From CAVSLM01 sp963728895 (lineage in GTDB: Bacteria > Pseudomonadota > Gammaproteobacteria > JBBQDK01), in contig CAVSLM010000009.1 in assembly GCA_963728895.1 (NCBI GenBank), forward strand, positions 1 to 64,000: a DNA stretch of 64,000 bases, read 5' to 3'. Of this stretch, positions 29,886 to 40,100 are shown one piece after another (within the stretch, counting starts at the first letter, position 1; each line of letters starts with the position of its first letter). A program made the translations under genes and the position numbers. The notes under the pieces are model-generated. The model worked only from the letters and a program-made list of their open reading frames with translations. It searched no databases and had not been told where the DNA came from.

Positions 29886-30505
29886 AGATCCTGCGGCGCG
29901 CAGCGCCGCCGGTCTTGACAGAAGCTGGCCCGATGTCGGCGTGATGGTGAGATTGCGGCAGCCGCGGCCCTGCGGGCCGCGATCGCGCCGCCGGGAGCGA
30001 CGCTCCCACAGGGGGCTTCGTTCGCCCTCGGCAGGACCATCATCCTGTGGCGGCGGGTTCGTTCATCCTCGGCAGGATCATGATCCTCCGCGGCACGATC
30101 CTCTGCAGGTGTAGGTTGGTCCCGCCGTCCTGAATGCCGGCACCGTAGGAGCGGGGCTGTGCACCGCGATCCTGCGGCGCGCAGCGCCGCTCGGTGCAGG
30201 ATCCTGCATGCGACACCCTGGCGCCAAATCCTAACCGAAATGCCGCGCAGACCATCGCGTCGCCGGGAGCGACGCTCCTACGGGTGCCGATTCAACCTGC
30301 CGCGCCTCGCCCACTGCCCGTGGGAGCGGGGCTGAGCACCGCGATCCTGTGACGCGTAGCGACGCCGCGGTCGGGCCCGGGTGTGGACTTCCCGGCAGGC
30401 GCGGCTCCGCGGGCCGCGATCGCGCCGCCGGGAGCGACGCTCCCGGTGTGATTTGCATTACCCACTGGGTCCGGGAGATCGCGCGCCGGGAATGGCACCG
30501 ACGGA
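29886..30505. repeat. 620-base block of intergenic palindromic repeats
   Basis: No gene. It contains three copies of element A (29981-30010, 30251-30281, 30415-30447, core GGGAGCGACGCTCCC or one change) and two of element B (30145-30190 and 30320-30368), each with GGAGCGGGGCTG then GCACCGCGATCCTG and an AGCG-rich palindrome. A partial copy of B is at 29886-29911. This is a REP/BIME-like mosaic. Confidence 0.75.
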
Positions 30506-31504
30506 TCAGAAGCTCTCCTCTTCCATCTCCAGATACACCCGATAGGCGTTGCCGCGGTTGCTGGCGGCGAAGGCCGGGAGGTGCTCGTAGGCGGACCAGT
30601 CGGTTTCCTGGTACGCCTGGTCGAAGGGCACGAAGTTCTGCACTGCCGCCTGCATCTTGTCGCGCACGTACTCGATGTAGCCGCGCGTGAAGCGGATCGC
30701 CTGGGCCGGGTCGTCCGAGGGCTTCCCATGGCCGGGGATGACGAAGCTCGGTGCCGGTTTCATTTGCGCAAGTCGTTCCAGCCCCTTCAGCCAGTTGACG
30801 GTGTCCACCTCCGGGCTGTCGAGAAACGGCACGCGGCCGCCGTAGATGAGGTCCCCGCTGAACACCACGCCCAACTCCTTCACCACCATGACCGAATCCG
30901 AGGGGGAATGCGCCGGGCCGACATGAAGCAGCAGGAAACTGTAGCCGCCCAGCTGGAACTCCATGGAGTCCTTGAAGGTCTCGTCCGGTTCGACGACGTA
31001 GGTCTTTTCGTCGACCCAGGGGAACAGCGCCTCGCGGCGCTGCTCCAGGCGCCGCTGCGCATCTTCACTGGCGTTGTAGCGCTCCGCATGCAGGTAGTCG
31101 AGCGCCGCCTCCTGGGCGATGATCCTGGCGTCGGTATGCTGATCGAACGCCTGTAGGCCGTAGATGTGGTCGGCATGATAATGGCCCGCCACCACGATCT
31201 TCACGGGCTGATCGGTAACCTCGTGGATCTTCTGCAGCAGCATCCAGCCGAGGGCGGGCGTGCCGAGGGCGTCATAGACCACGACGCCCTGCGGCGTCAC
31301 CACGAAGCCGGCGTTCGAGGTGTGGCCCTGATTGGTGGCATCGGGTACGCCGGACTGGCCGAGCACGTAATACACTGGCTTGCCGTCCACCTGATGGAGC
31401 TCGAAAGGTATGGTGACTTCGCCGTAGGGATTGGGAGCGGAATGAGCCGATGCCGCCGCGCACAGGGCCAAGGTCCAGGCCACGACCAGCTTGATGCATT
31501 GCAT
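30506..31504 (-). CDS. Exported metallo-beta-lactamase fold hydrolase
   Basis: 332 residues with a signal peptide (about 1-23, ending AHSAPNP). MBL metal motif GHYHADHIYG at about residue 108 (HxHxDH), later HVGPAHSPSDSVMV, FSGDLIYGGRVPF and FVIPGHGKPS, giving the second metal ligands. It looks like the SoxH/quinoprotein-associated metallohydrolase group, a periplasmic class of unclear substrate; this assignment is tentative. ATG 31504 is preceded by a strong GGAGGTGATC. The divergent neighbour is an SMR transporter gene. The gene is complete. Confidence 0.85.
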   Translation of the reverse strand: MQCIKLVVAWTLALCAAASAHSAPNPYGEVTIPFELHQVDGKPVYYVLGQSGVPDATNQGHTSNAGFVVTPQGVVVYDALGTPALGWMLLQKIHEVTDQPVKIVVAGHYHADHIYGLQAFDQHTDARIIAQEAALDYLHAERYNASEDAQRRLEQRREALFPWVDEKTYVVEPDETFKDSMEFQLGGYSFLLLHVGPAHSPSDSVMVVKELGVVFSGDLIYGGRVPFLDSPEVDTVNWLKGLERLAQMKPAPSFVIPGHGKPSDDPAQAIRFTRGYIEYVRDKMQAAVQNFVPFDQAYQETDWSAYEHLPAFAASNRGNAYRVYLEMEEESF

Positions 31505-31637
31505 AGGGTGATCACCTCCGGATATCGTCGCCACAGCGCAGAGCGCGCTTATCGTGTGTCGCGCCGGGCGCGCAGCGGCGCGGTTTTCATTATCCGGTCC
31601 GCGGACCGACGGCGCAAAGAGGGCCGGCTACCGCCAG

Positions 31638-31795
31638 CCCGAAAATCTCACCAGCCGGCCGGCGGCTGGCCGCTGAATGGATGGCAGGGAACATCTGGCA
31701 TGCTTCACCGAACGATGACACCCGGTTCACGCCGCCGGCCTATCCTGGTTCTGGCGGCTTCGCCAGCTGCCGCGATGCTGGTGGGATTTCCGGGG
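31638..31795. repeat. Inverted pair of repeat family C (copies 2 and 3)
   Basis: Copy 2 (31638-31658, minus) and copy 3 (31778-31795, plus) face away and bracket about 120 bases without a gene. Copy 3 reads GCTGGTGGGATTTCCGG. A short hairpin CTGGCG-GCTT-CGCCAG lies at 31751-31766. This could be a small MITE-like unit. Confidence 0.55.
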
Positions 31796-31807
31796 TAGGG
31801 GAACAAC

Positions 31808-32134
31808 ATGCAGCCATGGGTGTATCTGCTGGTCGCGATCCTGCTGGAAGTGGCCGGGACGACGTCCATGAAGCTTTCCGCCGGCTTCACGCGGCTGCTC
31901 CCTTCGATGGCCATTTTCATTTTCTACGCGCTTTCCTTCGCGACGCTCACGCTGGCACTGAAGAGCATCGAGATCAGCGTGGCCTATGCGGTATGGTCGG
32001 GCATCGGCATGGTGCTGATCACCGCCATCGGCTACTTCTGGTTCCACGAGGAGCTCACAGTGCTCAAGGCCTTCAACATTGCGCTGATCATCGTCGGTGT
32101 TCTGGGACTCAACCTGTCGGGCGCGGGGCGCTGA
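31808..32134 (+). CDS. Small multidrug resistance (SMR/EmrE family) transporter
   Basis: 108 residues with four transmembrane helices (about 4-22, 34-51, 57-78, 84-103). EmrE-type proteins exchange cationic drugs or guanidinium for protons. The catalytic Glu in helix 1 is present (ILLEVAGTTSMKLS), then LSFATLTLALKSIEISVAYAVWSGIG, typical of the family. GGGG precedes the ATG. Whether it exports drugs (EmrE) or guanidinium (Gdx/SugE) is not decided; the helix-2/3 motif leans to the multidrug side. Confidence 0.93.
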   Translation: MQPWVYLLVAILLEVAGTTSMKLSAGFTRLLPSMAIFIFYALSFATLTLALKSIEISVAYAVWSGIGMVLITAIGYFWFHEELTVLKAFNIALIIVGVLGLNLSGAGR

Positions 32135-32232
32135 CTCCGGTGCCCGGGCTGCAACTGCTATGTTTGCAGGGAGACTTCGGCGCGTCCCCCCGGGCGGAGG
32201 ATCATGCAACCAAGGAGCAGGAGTTTGCGGCC

Positions 32233-32820
32233 ATGTTCGAGCGCATCCGCGGGAGCCTGCAGCGACTGCGGCAGGCGCACCCGGGCGAGCGAAAGTACGC
32301 GGGCAAGAGGATGATCGTCGTCCTGATGGGCGTCGCGGGGTCCGGGAAGAGTACGATCGGGCGCGCGCTCGCAGCCCGCACCGGATGGCCGTTCCACGAG
32401 GGCGACGCGTTCCACCCGCCGGGCAACGTCGCGAAAATGGCCTGTGGTGTGGCGCTGAGCGATGGTGACCGCGCCCCGTGGCTGGCCGCGCTGCGGCGCC
32501 TGATTGACGACATGCTGCGCCGCGGCGAACATGGCATCCTCGCCTGTTCGGCCCTCAAGCAGAGCTATCGCGACCTGCTGCAGGACGGGCGCGACGGCGT
32601 ACGCTTCGTTCATCTGAAAGGCGATCCGGACCTGCTGCAGCGCCGGCTGCAGGCACGCACCGGTCATTTCATGCCGCCGGCGCTGCTGGCAAGCCAGCTC
32701 GTCACGCTGGAGGAGCCCCGGCAGGTTTTTTCCGTGGACGTGCGGCTGCCGCCACACCGCATCGTCGACGCGATCGTGCGGCACTTCCAGCTGCCGCAGG
32801 CATTGGCGGGGCGCGGCTGA
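32233..32820 (+). CDS. gntK: Gluconokinase
   Basis: 195 residues. It phosphorylates gluconate to 6-phosphogluconate. P-loop VVLMGVAGSGKSTIGRALA, then FHEGDAFHPPGNVAKM, LSDGDRAPWLAALRRLI, CSALKQSYRDLL and FVHLKGDPDLL, all typical. ATG 32233 has GGAGCAGGAG before it; a downstream ATG at 32311 would give the core-length protein (169 residues), so the start is uncertain. No gluconate transporter or Entner-Doudoroff genes are next to it. Confidence 0.93.
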   Translation: MFERIRGSLQRLRQAHPGERKYAGKRMIVVLMGVAGSGKSTIGRALAARTGWPFHEGDAFHPPGNVAKMACGVALSDGDRAPWLAALRRLIDDMLRRGEHGILACSALKQSYRDLLQDGRDGVRFVHLKGDPDLLQRRLQARTGHFMPPALLASQLVTLEEPRQVFSVDVRLPPHRIVDAIVRHFQLPQALAGRG

Positions 32821-32868
32821 GCCGCCGCAGGTTGCGCAGCGCTCTTGGCGCGCAATACAGGACAAGAA

Positions 32869-33210
32869 ATGGAGAGACGCAAACACGAGCGCATCCAGGT
32901 CGATCGCTCCGTGCACATCGCCACCGCCTCCGGCATGGAGGTGACCGCACGCATGATCGACATCTCCGCGGGTGGCGCCGGTATCCTTCATTCGGCACCG
33001 GGGGATGTGGACGCCGTGCTCCAGCTCAGTTTCACCTTGCACTTCGTACCGGGGGAGACCTATCCCATGCAGATGGCCGCCCGCGTCCGGCACAACCGGC
33101 TGCGATCCGACGGCTACGTGATCGGCGTGGAGTTCATGGATGCCACACCGGAACAGGTCGCCCGCATCCGCCGCTTCGTAGTGGATACCCGGAGCCTGCG
33201 ACTGAGCTGA
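32869..33210 (+). CDS. PilZ domain protein (c-di-GMP binding)
   Basis: 113 residues. PilZ proteins bind cyclic di-GMP. The two motifs are present: RRKHERI near the N-terminus (RxxxR) and DISAGGAG (D/NxSxxG) near residue 35. The rest is a beta barrel. ATG 32869 is used; an upstream TTG would add eight residues. A second PilZ gene follows at 33557, so both may sense the same signal for different partners. No target domain is attached. Confidence 0.9.
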   Translation: MERRKHERIQVDRSVHIATASGMEVTARMIDISAGGAGILHSAPGDVDAVLQLSFTLHFVPGETYPMQMAARVRHNRLRSDGYVIGVEFMDATPEQVARIRRFVVDTRSLRLS

Positions 33211-33556
33211 GGTCCGCATCCGGGAAGCGTCCCACGCACCGATCACGTGGTGCGAACCGTATCGCTGCCCGGGCCGGTTCCGGGATTTCCTTCGATCCGC
33301 GCGCAGGCTCCAACTTGCGCTCGATTATCCGCAGTACAGAAGCCGCAGCCGACCCGCACGGGAGCGCGCGCGGCCTGGCGCGCGCGCCCTGCGGCAGAAG
33401 CCCTTGATCCTGAGACATTTCGGTACTAAGGTAGCGCGACGCGCGCGGCACCGCGGCCGGGTCCTGAGTTTCAGCCCGCACCGCGCCTGCCTCGAGCCCC
33501 GGCCACGGGAGCCTCGAGCAAAGGCCGGAACACCGGCGCTCGAACGGAATGCCAGC
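33211..33556. other. Gene-free stretch between two PilZ genes
   Basis: About 345 bases; no open frame with family features and no clear repeat. The only notable feature is high GC. Confidence 0.45.
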
Positions 33557-33934
33557 ATGCAGGACAAACCTGAACGCAGAAGGTATCCGCGGGTGACGAC
33601 GGAACTGGCCGCCGAAATGGTGATCGGCCCGGAGCGCAGGTTTGCGGTTACAGTGAACAATCTTTCGCAAGCCGGCCTGCAGCTCACCTGCGATGCCGAA
33701 GGAATCGGCGCCATGTTTCCCAAGGGGGAGGAAGCGACACCCGGCCACGCGATTGCGGTGACCGTGAGCATGGCGCTACCCGAGACACCCGATTTGCAGC
33801 TACCCTGCCGCGTCACGGCCTCGCGCCGCATCGCCGAGCGCAGGTATGCGCTCAACCTGGAGTTCGGCACGCTGCAGGAGGCAGATGACCAGACGTTGCT
33901 GCACTACATGGAACAGCAGCTGCAGCGCGCATAG
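33557..33934 (+). CDS. PilZ domain protein (second)
   Basis: 125 residues with the PilZ motifs RRRYPRV and NNLSQAGLQL. Overall identity to the gene at 32869 is low outside the motifs, so this is not a recent duplicate. ATG 33557 is chosen; the preceding bases give no strong ribosome site. Confidence 0.85.
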   Translation: MQDKPERRRYPRVTTELAAEMVIGPERRFAVTVNNLSQAGLQLTCDAEGIGAMFPKGEEATPGHAIAVTVSMALPETPDLQLPCRVTASRRIAERRYALNLEFGTLQEADDQTLLHYMEQQLQRA

Positions 33935-34141
33935 CGCGCGGCGCATGGCGATGGTGTGCGCACTGCGGCAAGTCGTTTCGCGGCCCGCGCCGACTCACCT
34001 GATCGAGCGCGACAACACCCATCGCCGCACCTGCCCGAGGTATTTCTTCCGTCCGAACCACCGGTGGATCGCCCCACGCAAGTGTCGGCGTGGCGCGCGG
34101 CGCGAGTGCTCTGAAATCGGTCTGCCCGGCGTGCCGGCGCC

Positions 34142-35089
34142 GTGTCTTCTCTGAAGGCGGGCTTGAACGTCGGTAACCGTGTCCCGGTACCCTGGTCAGT
34201 ATGGTTTCGGGCGCTGCGACCGCAGTTCTTCCCGGTGATGGTACTGCCCGTGCTGTTGGGCGCGGCGGTGGCGTGGAACACGCGCGGTCTGTTCTCCTTT
34301 TCCTCCCTGGTCCTTTCCGCGCTGGCCGGCGTGCTGGTGCATGCGGGCGTGAATGTATTGAACGATTACTACGATCACCGCAACGGCGCCGACGATCTCA
34401 ATCGCACGCCGCTGACACCTTATGCCGGCGGCAGCCGCATGATCCAGAACGGTCTGCTCACACCGCAACAGACCTTGCGCTACGGTGTCGCGCTGCTTGC
34501 CGGGGCGGTGCTGCTGGGCCTGGTGCTGACCTGGCGCAGCGGTCCGGCGCTGTTGCTGATCGGGCTCGTGGGCGTGCTGAGCGGATATGCCTATTCGGCG
34601 CCGCCGCTGGCGCTGAGTGCGCGCGGGCTCGGCGAACTGGCGGTCGGTTTGAACTTCGGGGTGCTGGCGGTGCTCGGGTCGTTTTTCGTGCAGGCACGAG
34701 GCTTCGATCTGGCAGCGTTCTTGGCCTCGCTGCCGCTGGCGCTGCTGGTGACGGCCATTCTCTACATCAACCAGTTTCCGGACTGCGATACGGACCGCGC
34801 TGCGGGCAAGCGCACGCTGGTCGTACGCCAGGGACTGCGCCGCGCTCGCACCTGGTTCGTGGTCCTGGTCGCGGGAGCTTTCGCAGCGCTGTTGGCCGGG
34901 ATTGCCGTCGGCGAGCTGCCGCCGCTGAGCGCGCTCGGCTTTCTGACGTTGCCGCTCGCGCTGCGCGCGGGACGCGTGCTGTACGCCTTCTACAATGCAC
35001 CCCACGAGCTGGTACCGGCAATCCGTGCCACCATTCTGCTGCATGCCGGGATCAGCGCCGCGCTGATCGGCGCATTCGTGGCGCGCTAG
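34142..35089 (+). CDS. UbiA-family prenyltransferase (MenA-like)
   Basis: 315 residues, integral membrane. These enzymes attach an isoprenoid chain to an aromatic ring. Two Asp-rich motifs: NDYYDHRNGADDLNR (near residue 78) and DCDTDRAAGKRTLVVR (near 215), both needed for Mg-diphosphate binding. Six to nine hydrophobic helices. The sequence is nearest to 1,4-dihydroxy-2-naphthoate octaprenyltransferase (MenA), but no men genes are nearby and this organism may use ubiquinone, so the acceptor is open. GTG 34142 is used. Confidence 0.85.
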   Translation: MSSLKAGLNVGNRVPVPWSVWFRALRPQFFPVMVLPVLLGAAVAWNTRGLFSFSSLVLSALAGVLVHAGVNVLNDYYDHRNGADDLNRTPLTPYAGGSRMIQNGLLTPQQTLRYGVALLAGAVLLGLVLTWRSGPALLLIGLVGVLSGYAYSAPPLALSARGLGELAVGLNFGVLAVLGSFFVQARGFDLAAFLASLPLALLVTAILYINQFPDCDTDRAAGKRTLVVRQGLRRARTWFVVLVAGAFAALLAGIAVGELPPLSALGFLTLPLALRAGRVLYAFYNAPHELVPAIRATILLHAGISAALIGAFVAR

Positions 35090-35248
35090 CCGCCAGGCTG
35101 GTGTACCGTTTCATTCTGTTTGGAACCTAAGCGGCGATTGGCGCGAATGACCTTCTGCAGGATATCGCGAGCGCTCCTGGTCCGGATGAATCGCCTGGGC
35201 CTGGTGTTGTGAATTGGCGAGGTACTCGTCGATGGCGGTCACCAGCGC

Positions 35249-35459
35249 GTAGGGCGGATAAGCGCAGCGCATCCGCCACCCAGTTACCGCTGGTTCAAAA
35301 TCCGACTCCGCGACGCCCATTGCCTCCCTGTTTCCCACGACGCCTCATCCCCTTCGCGATCCACTCAGCACGCGAAACTCGACGGGAGCGAAACGGCTTC
35401 GTGCACTCCTGACGCCGGCCGATCATGAATGGCGGATGCGCTGCGCTTATCCGCCCTAC
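35249..35459. repeat. Perfect 30-bp inverted repeat pair, possible MITE
   Basis: 35249-35278 (TAGGGCGGATAAGCGCAGCG...) and 35430-35459 are exact reverse complements over 30 bases, 151 bases apart. No gene lies inside. The motif TAGGGCGGATAAGCGC is one I associate with short dispersed repeats in other gammaproteobacteria. The gap 35090-35503 holds no other feature. Confidence 0.75.
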
Positions 35460-35503
35460 CTCCATTGAAGGCTCAAACGTCTCGTCAAGCGTGCACCACT
35501 ACA

Positions 35504-36931
35504 CTAGCGCTCGGTCCCGGTGGGGCTGGCCGTCAGGGACTCGCTCTCCGCATCCGCTTCGGCTTCCGCGGCCGATGGGGCTTCCTGCGAAGCATCGGGC
35601 TCGTCTGCGTCCGCATCCTGGCCGGGTACCGGCACGAAGCGCTTGGCCAGCTCGCGGTACACCGCTTCCTGGCAGACCAGGCGCGAGGTGCCGTAGGCGA
35701 TGAACGACGCCGCCATCAACGGAAACAACATGGCATGGTTGTCGGTCACTTCCATGACGATGACGAAGGCGGTGATCGGGGTCTGCACGGCGCCGGAAAG
35801 ATAGCTCACCATGCCCAGCACGATGGCAGCGGCGATCGGAGCGCTGGGAAACCAGTGGGCGAGGTCCGCGCCGATGCCGGCGCCGGTCGCCAGTGACGGC
35901 GCGAAGATGCCGCCGGGAATCCCGCTCAGGTAGGACACTGCGCTCGCCAGCAGCTTCCAGACCGGATACAGCAGGGCGGGCTGGGCGCTTTCGGTGACGA
36001 TGCCGCGCGCTTCATGGTAGCCGCTTCCGAAGGCCGTGCCCCCCGACAGCCATCCGATGGTCGCCAGCGCCAGTCCACAGCCTGCAGCGACCACGTAGGG
36101 ATAGCGGCGCATCCACGGTGCGAGCATGCGGCTGCCGTTGATCAGGATGACACTGAAGGTGCCGCCTGCGAAGCCACCGACAATGCCGCAGAGCGGAACC
36201 AATGCCCAGGCGCCCGGGCTGAGCGCTGCGTTGGTGGATCCGAAATAGGTGTAGTTGCCGAGCAGCGCCACCGCCGTCACGCCGGAGACGATTACCGCGA
36301 TCAGCAGCGTGCCGCTGCTGCGCTGCTCGAACGAGCGGCTCATCTCCTCGATGGCGAAGATGATGCCCGCGATGGGGGTGTTGAAGGCCGCGGCGATACC
36401 GGCGGCGCCACCCGCGAGGATCAGGCCGCGTTCCATTTCGTGGCGTGGAAAGCGCGCGATGCGACCGGCATAGAACATGATCGAGGCGCCCACGTGCACC
36501 GTCGGCCCTTCGCGCCCGATCGAGGCGCCCGAGAGCAGGCCGAGAAAAGTCAGCAGGATCTTGCCGAGCGCAATGCGTACCGAGAGCAGCTGCAAGCGTT
36601 GTGCGCTGCCCTTGATGCGCAGCGCCGCGATGGCCTGCGGAATCCCGCTGCCCTCGGAGCCCGGAAAGAAGCGCCGGGTCAGCCACAGCACGAACATCAG
36701 ACCAAGCGGGGAGATGGCGAAGGGGAACCACAGCGACCGCGCAATGACCAGGTGGAAGGCTTCATTGGCGTACTCGCTGGCGATGGCGATCAGCGCCGCG
36801 AGTGCCCCCACGGTAAATGCGCCACCCCAGAACACCACGCGCGTGCGCCACGCGCTCGCCGACAGGGCGTGCCGACGGAAACGGTCGAGCAGGCGGATGT
36901 AGGCGCGGACTGGACCGAGCAGGGACGACAT
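35504..36931 (-). CDS. ClC-family chloride channel/transporter
   Basis: 475 residues. ClC proteins move chloride, often in exchange for protons. Selectivity motifs are intact: GSEGSGIP, GREGPTVHVG (gating Glu) and an FAIEEMS segment that supplies the proton Glu, so it is probably an exchanger. GIPGGIFAPSLATGAGIGAD is the third filter segment. No CBS domains; the C-terminal tail of about 40 residues is acidic and disordered. It diverges from the transglutaminase gene at 37166. Confidence 0.95.
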   Translation of the reverse strand: MSSLLGPVRAYIRLLDRFRRHALSASAWRTRVVFWGGAFTVGALAALIAIASEYANEAFHLVIARSLWFPFAISPLGLMFVLWLTRRFFPGSEGSGIPQAIAALRIKGSAQRLQLLSVRIALGKILLTFLGLLSGASIGREGPTVHVGASIMFYAGRIARFPRHEMERGLILAGGAAGIAAAFNTPIAGIIFAIEEMSRSFEQRSSGTLLIAVIVSGVTAVALLGNYTYFGSTNAALSPGAWALVPLCGIVGGFAGGTFSVILINGSRMLAPWMRRYPYVVAAGCGLALATIGWLSGGTAFGSGYHEARGIVTESAQPALLYPVWKLLASAVSYLSGIPGGIFAPSLATGAGIGADLAHWFPSAPIAAAIVLGMVSYLSGAVQTPITAFVIVMEVTDNHAMLFPLMAASFIAYGTSRLVCQEAVYRELAKRFVPVPGQDADADEPDASQEAPSAAEAEADAESESLTASPTGTER

Positions 36932-37165
36932 CCGGCGATTGTAACATAGCGCCTGCGCGGCCCCCGGGCGCCGCACCGCACCTTGCGCGTGCCGTGAATC
37001 GACCCGCAGTGCCTTGTGCACCCCTTTCGTGCGCATCGCGCATGCCGCGACGGCAGCCTGCGCGGGACATGCTGGCCAGGCAAAACAACTGGCGTACACT
37101 AAGCCCGCGCGAATGATCGACGAGGGCGAGCGAGCGGGCGGCCCTGAGCAGCGCCAGGGGTCTCC

Positions 37166-40100
37166 ATGACGATTCGAGTTGCGATCCACCACCACACCCG
37201 GTACATCTACGACCGACCGGTCTCGCTGTCACCGCACACCTTCCGACTGCGCCCGGCCGTGCATTCGCGCACGCCGGTGGAAGCCTACTCGCTGAAAATC
37301 CGGCCCGAAGGACATTTCCTCAATTGGCAGCAGGACCCCTTCGGCAATTTTCTCGCGCGCGTTGTGTTTCCGGAAAAGGTGCGCGAGCTCACCGTCGACG
37401 TGGAAGTGATCGCCGACATGACGGTGATCAACCCGTTCGACTTCTTCATCGATGAGGACGCCGGGCACGTACCCTTCCGGTACGAGGAGGCGTTGCGCAA
37501 GCAGCTGCAGCCCTATCTGGAGGTGACGGAACAGGGCCCGCTGCTGCAGCGCTGGCTGTCCGGAGTGGACCGCTCGCCCCAGGGCACGGTCGACTTCCTG
37601 GTGGCACTGAACCGCAGGCTGTGGCAGGACATCCAGTATTCCATTCGCATGGAGCCGGGTGTGCAGAGCTGCGAGGAGACGCTGCAGCGCGCGGTCGGCT
37701 CGTGCCGCGACTCCGGCTGGCTGCTGGTGCAGATCCTGCGTCACCTGGGACTCGCGGCGCGTTTCGTCTCCGGTTATCTGGTGCAGCTTACCGCCGACGT
37801 TAAATCGCTCGACGGGCCTTCCGGTCCCGAACACGACTTTACCGATCTGCATGCCTGGGCCGAGGTCTATGTGCCCGGTGCCGGGTGGCTGGGCCTCGAT
37901 CCAACCTCGGGCCTGTTCGCGGGCGAAGGACATATCCCGCTCGCCTGCACACCCGATCCGGCGAGCGCCGCGCCGGTGACCGGTCTCGCCGAGCGCTGCG
38001 ACACACGGCTGTCGTTTCACAACGAGGTGCGCCGCATCCACGAGGATCCGCGCGTTACCAAGCCCTACACGGAGGACCAGTGGGAGTGCATCGAGGCGCT
38101 GGGACGCAAGGTCGATGCCGACCTGATCGAGGGCGACGTGCGCCTGACCATGGGCGGCGAGCCGACCTTCGTCTCCATCGATGACATGGAGTCCGCGCAG
38201 TGGAATGTTGACGCCGACGGGGAGCACAAGCGCCGTCTCGCCGGCGACCTGATCAATCGCCTGCGCGATGCCTTCGCCCCCGGCGGCGTGCTGCAGCACG
38301 GGCAGGGCAAGTGGTATCCCGGCGAGCCCTTGCCGCGCTGGCAGCTGGGCTGCTACTGGCGCAAGGACGGCGTGCCGGTATGGAGCGATCCCCAGCTCCT
38401 GGCCAGTCCGGGCACCGACGGCACGGCGGACATCGACACCGCACAGCGTCTCGCCGAAGCCCTGGCGCAGCGGCTGGCGGTTCCGGGCGACTGCGTGCGG
38501 CCCGGCTACGAAGACACCGCCTATCTGCTGTGGAAGGAGGGCAACCTGCCGGTCAATGTGGACCCGCTTGCGGCGGAGCTCGACGATCCCGCCGAACGCC
38601 GGCGGCTCGCATCGCTGCTGCAGCGGGGCCTCGGTACGCCGACCGGGTACGTCCTGCCGCTGCAGCGCGACGCGCTGCAGGACACCTGGCGCAGCAGCCA
38701 CTGGGAGCTGCGGCGCGGACATCTGTTCCTGGTCCCGGGCGACGGCCCCATGGGTTTTCGCCTGCCGCTCGAATCCCTGCCCTGGGTGGCGCCGTCCAAA
38801 CGCGAGGCGCAGCACGAGCGCAGCCTGTTCGAGCCGTTGCCGCAGCTCGGCGACTACTATGGCGAAATCACCCGGCGCTACAGCCGCTGGGCCGAGGGGA
38901 TAGCGGCGCGGCACGAGGAGGCGAACGCCGAGCCCGGCGCAGACGAAACCTACGTGAAAGTGGCGCACACGGCGCTGTGCATCGAGCTGCGCCAGGGACA
39001 CCTGCACGTGTTTCTGCCGCCGCTCACGCACCTCGAGCATTTCCTGGATCTGGTCGCGAGCGTCGAGGCGAGCGCCCGCGCCCTGGGCGTTGCGGTGGTG
39101 CTCGAAGGTTACGAGCCGCCGCGCGACTGGCGCCTGCAGCGCCTGCTGATCACGCCGGACCCCGGCGTCATCGAGGTCAACATCCACCCGGCGGAGAGCT
39201 GGGCCGAGCTGGTGCACAACACCCACACCCTGTACGAACAGGCACATCTCGCGCGGCTCGGCACCGAGAAATTCATGCTCGACGGCCGGCATACCGGGAC
39301 CGGCGGCGGCAATCACGTCACCATCGGCGGTCCGACGCCCGCCGACAGCCCGATACTGCGGCGTCCCGACCTGATGCGCAGCCTGGTCACCTATTGGCAA
39401 CACCATCCGGGGCTTTCGTTCCTGTTCTCGGGAATGTTCATCGGGCCGACCAGCCAGGCGCCGCGCGTCGACGAAGGCCGCGACGAGCGGCTCTACGAGC
39501 TGGAAATTGCTTTCCAGCAGATGCCGGAGGGGGAGATTGCCGCACCCTGGCTGGTGGACCGGTTGCTGCGCAACCTGCTGGTGGACGTGACCGGCAACAC
39601 CCACCGTACCGAGTTCTGCATCGACAAGCTGTACTCGCCCGACACCGCCAGCGGCCGGCTCGGTCTGGTGGAGCTGCGTGCCTTCGAGATGCCCCCGCAT
39701 GCGCGCATGAGCCTGGTGCAGATGCTGTTGCTGCGCGCGCTGATCGCGCGCCTGTGGCACGAGCCCTACCGGCACCGGCTGGTGCGCTGGGGTACCGAGC
39801 TGCACGACCGTTTCATGCTGCCGTATTACGTGTGGGCGGACATGACCGATGTGGTCCAGGACCTGCGCCGCGCCGGTTATCCGTTCCAGCTGGACTGGCT
39901 GGCGCCGTTCCAGGAGTTCCGATACCCACACTACGGCGCGGTGCAGCTGGGCGACATCCGGCTCGACCTGCGCATGGCCATCGAGCCCTGGCACGTGCTC
40001 GGCGAGGAGGTCACGCGGGCCGGCACCGCGCGCTTCGTCGACTCCTCGGTGGAGCGCCTGCAGGTGCGCGTGCAGGGGCTCAGCGACTCGCGCTACGTGC

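Noticed and set aside
29886..30505. CRISPR array
   Set aside because: Repeats are palindromic, unevenly spaced and lack unique spacers of equal length; no cas genes.
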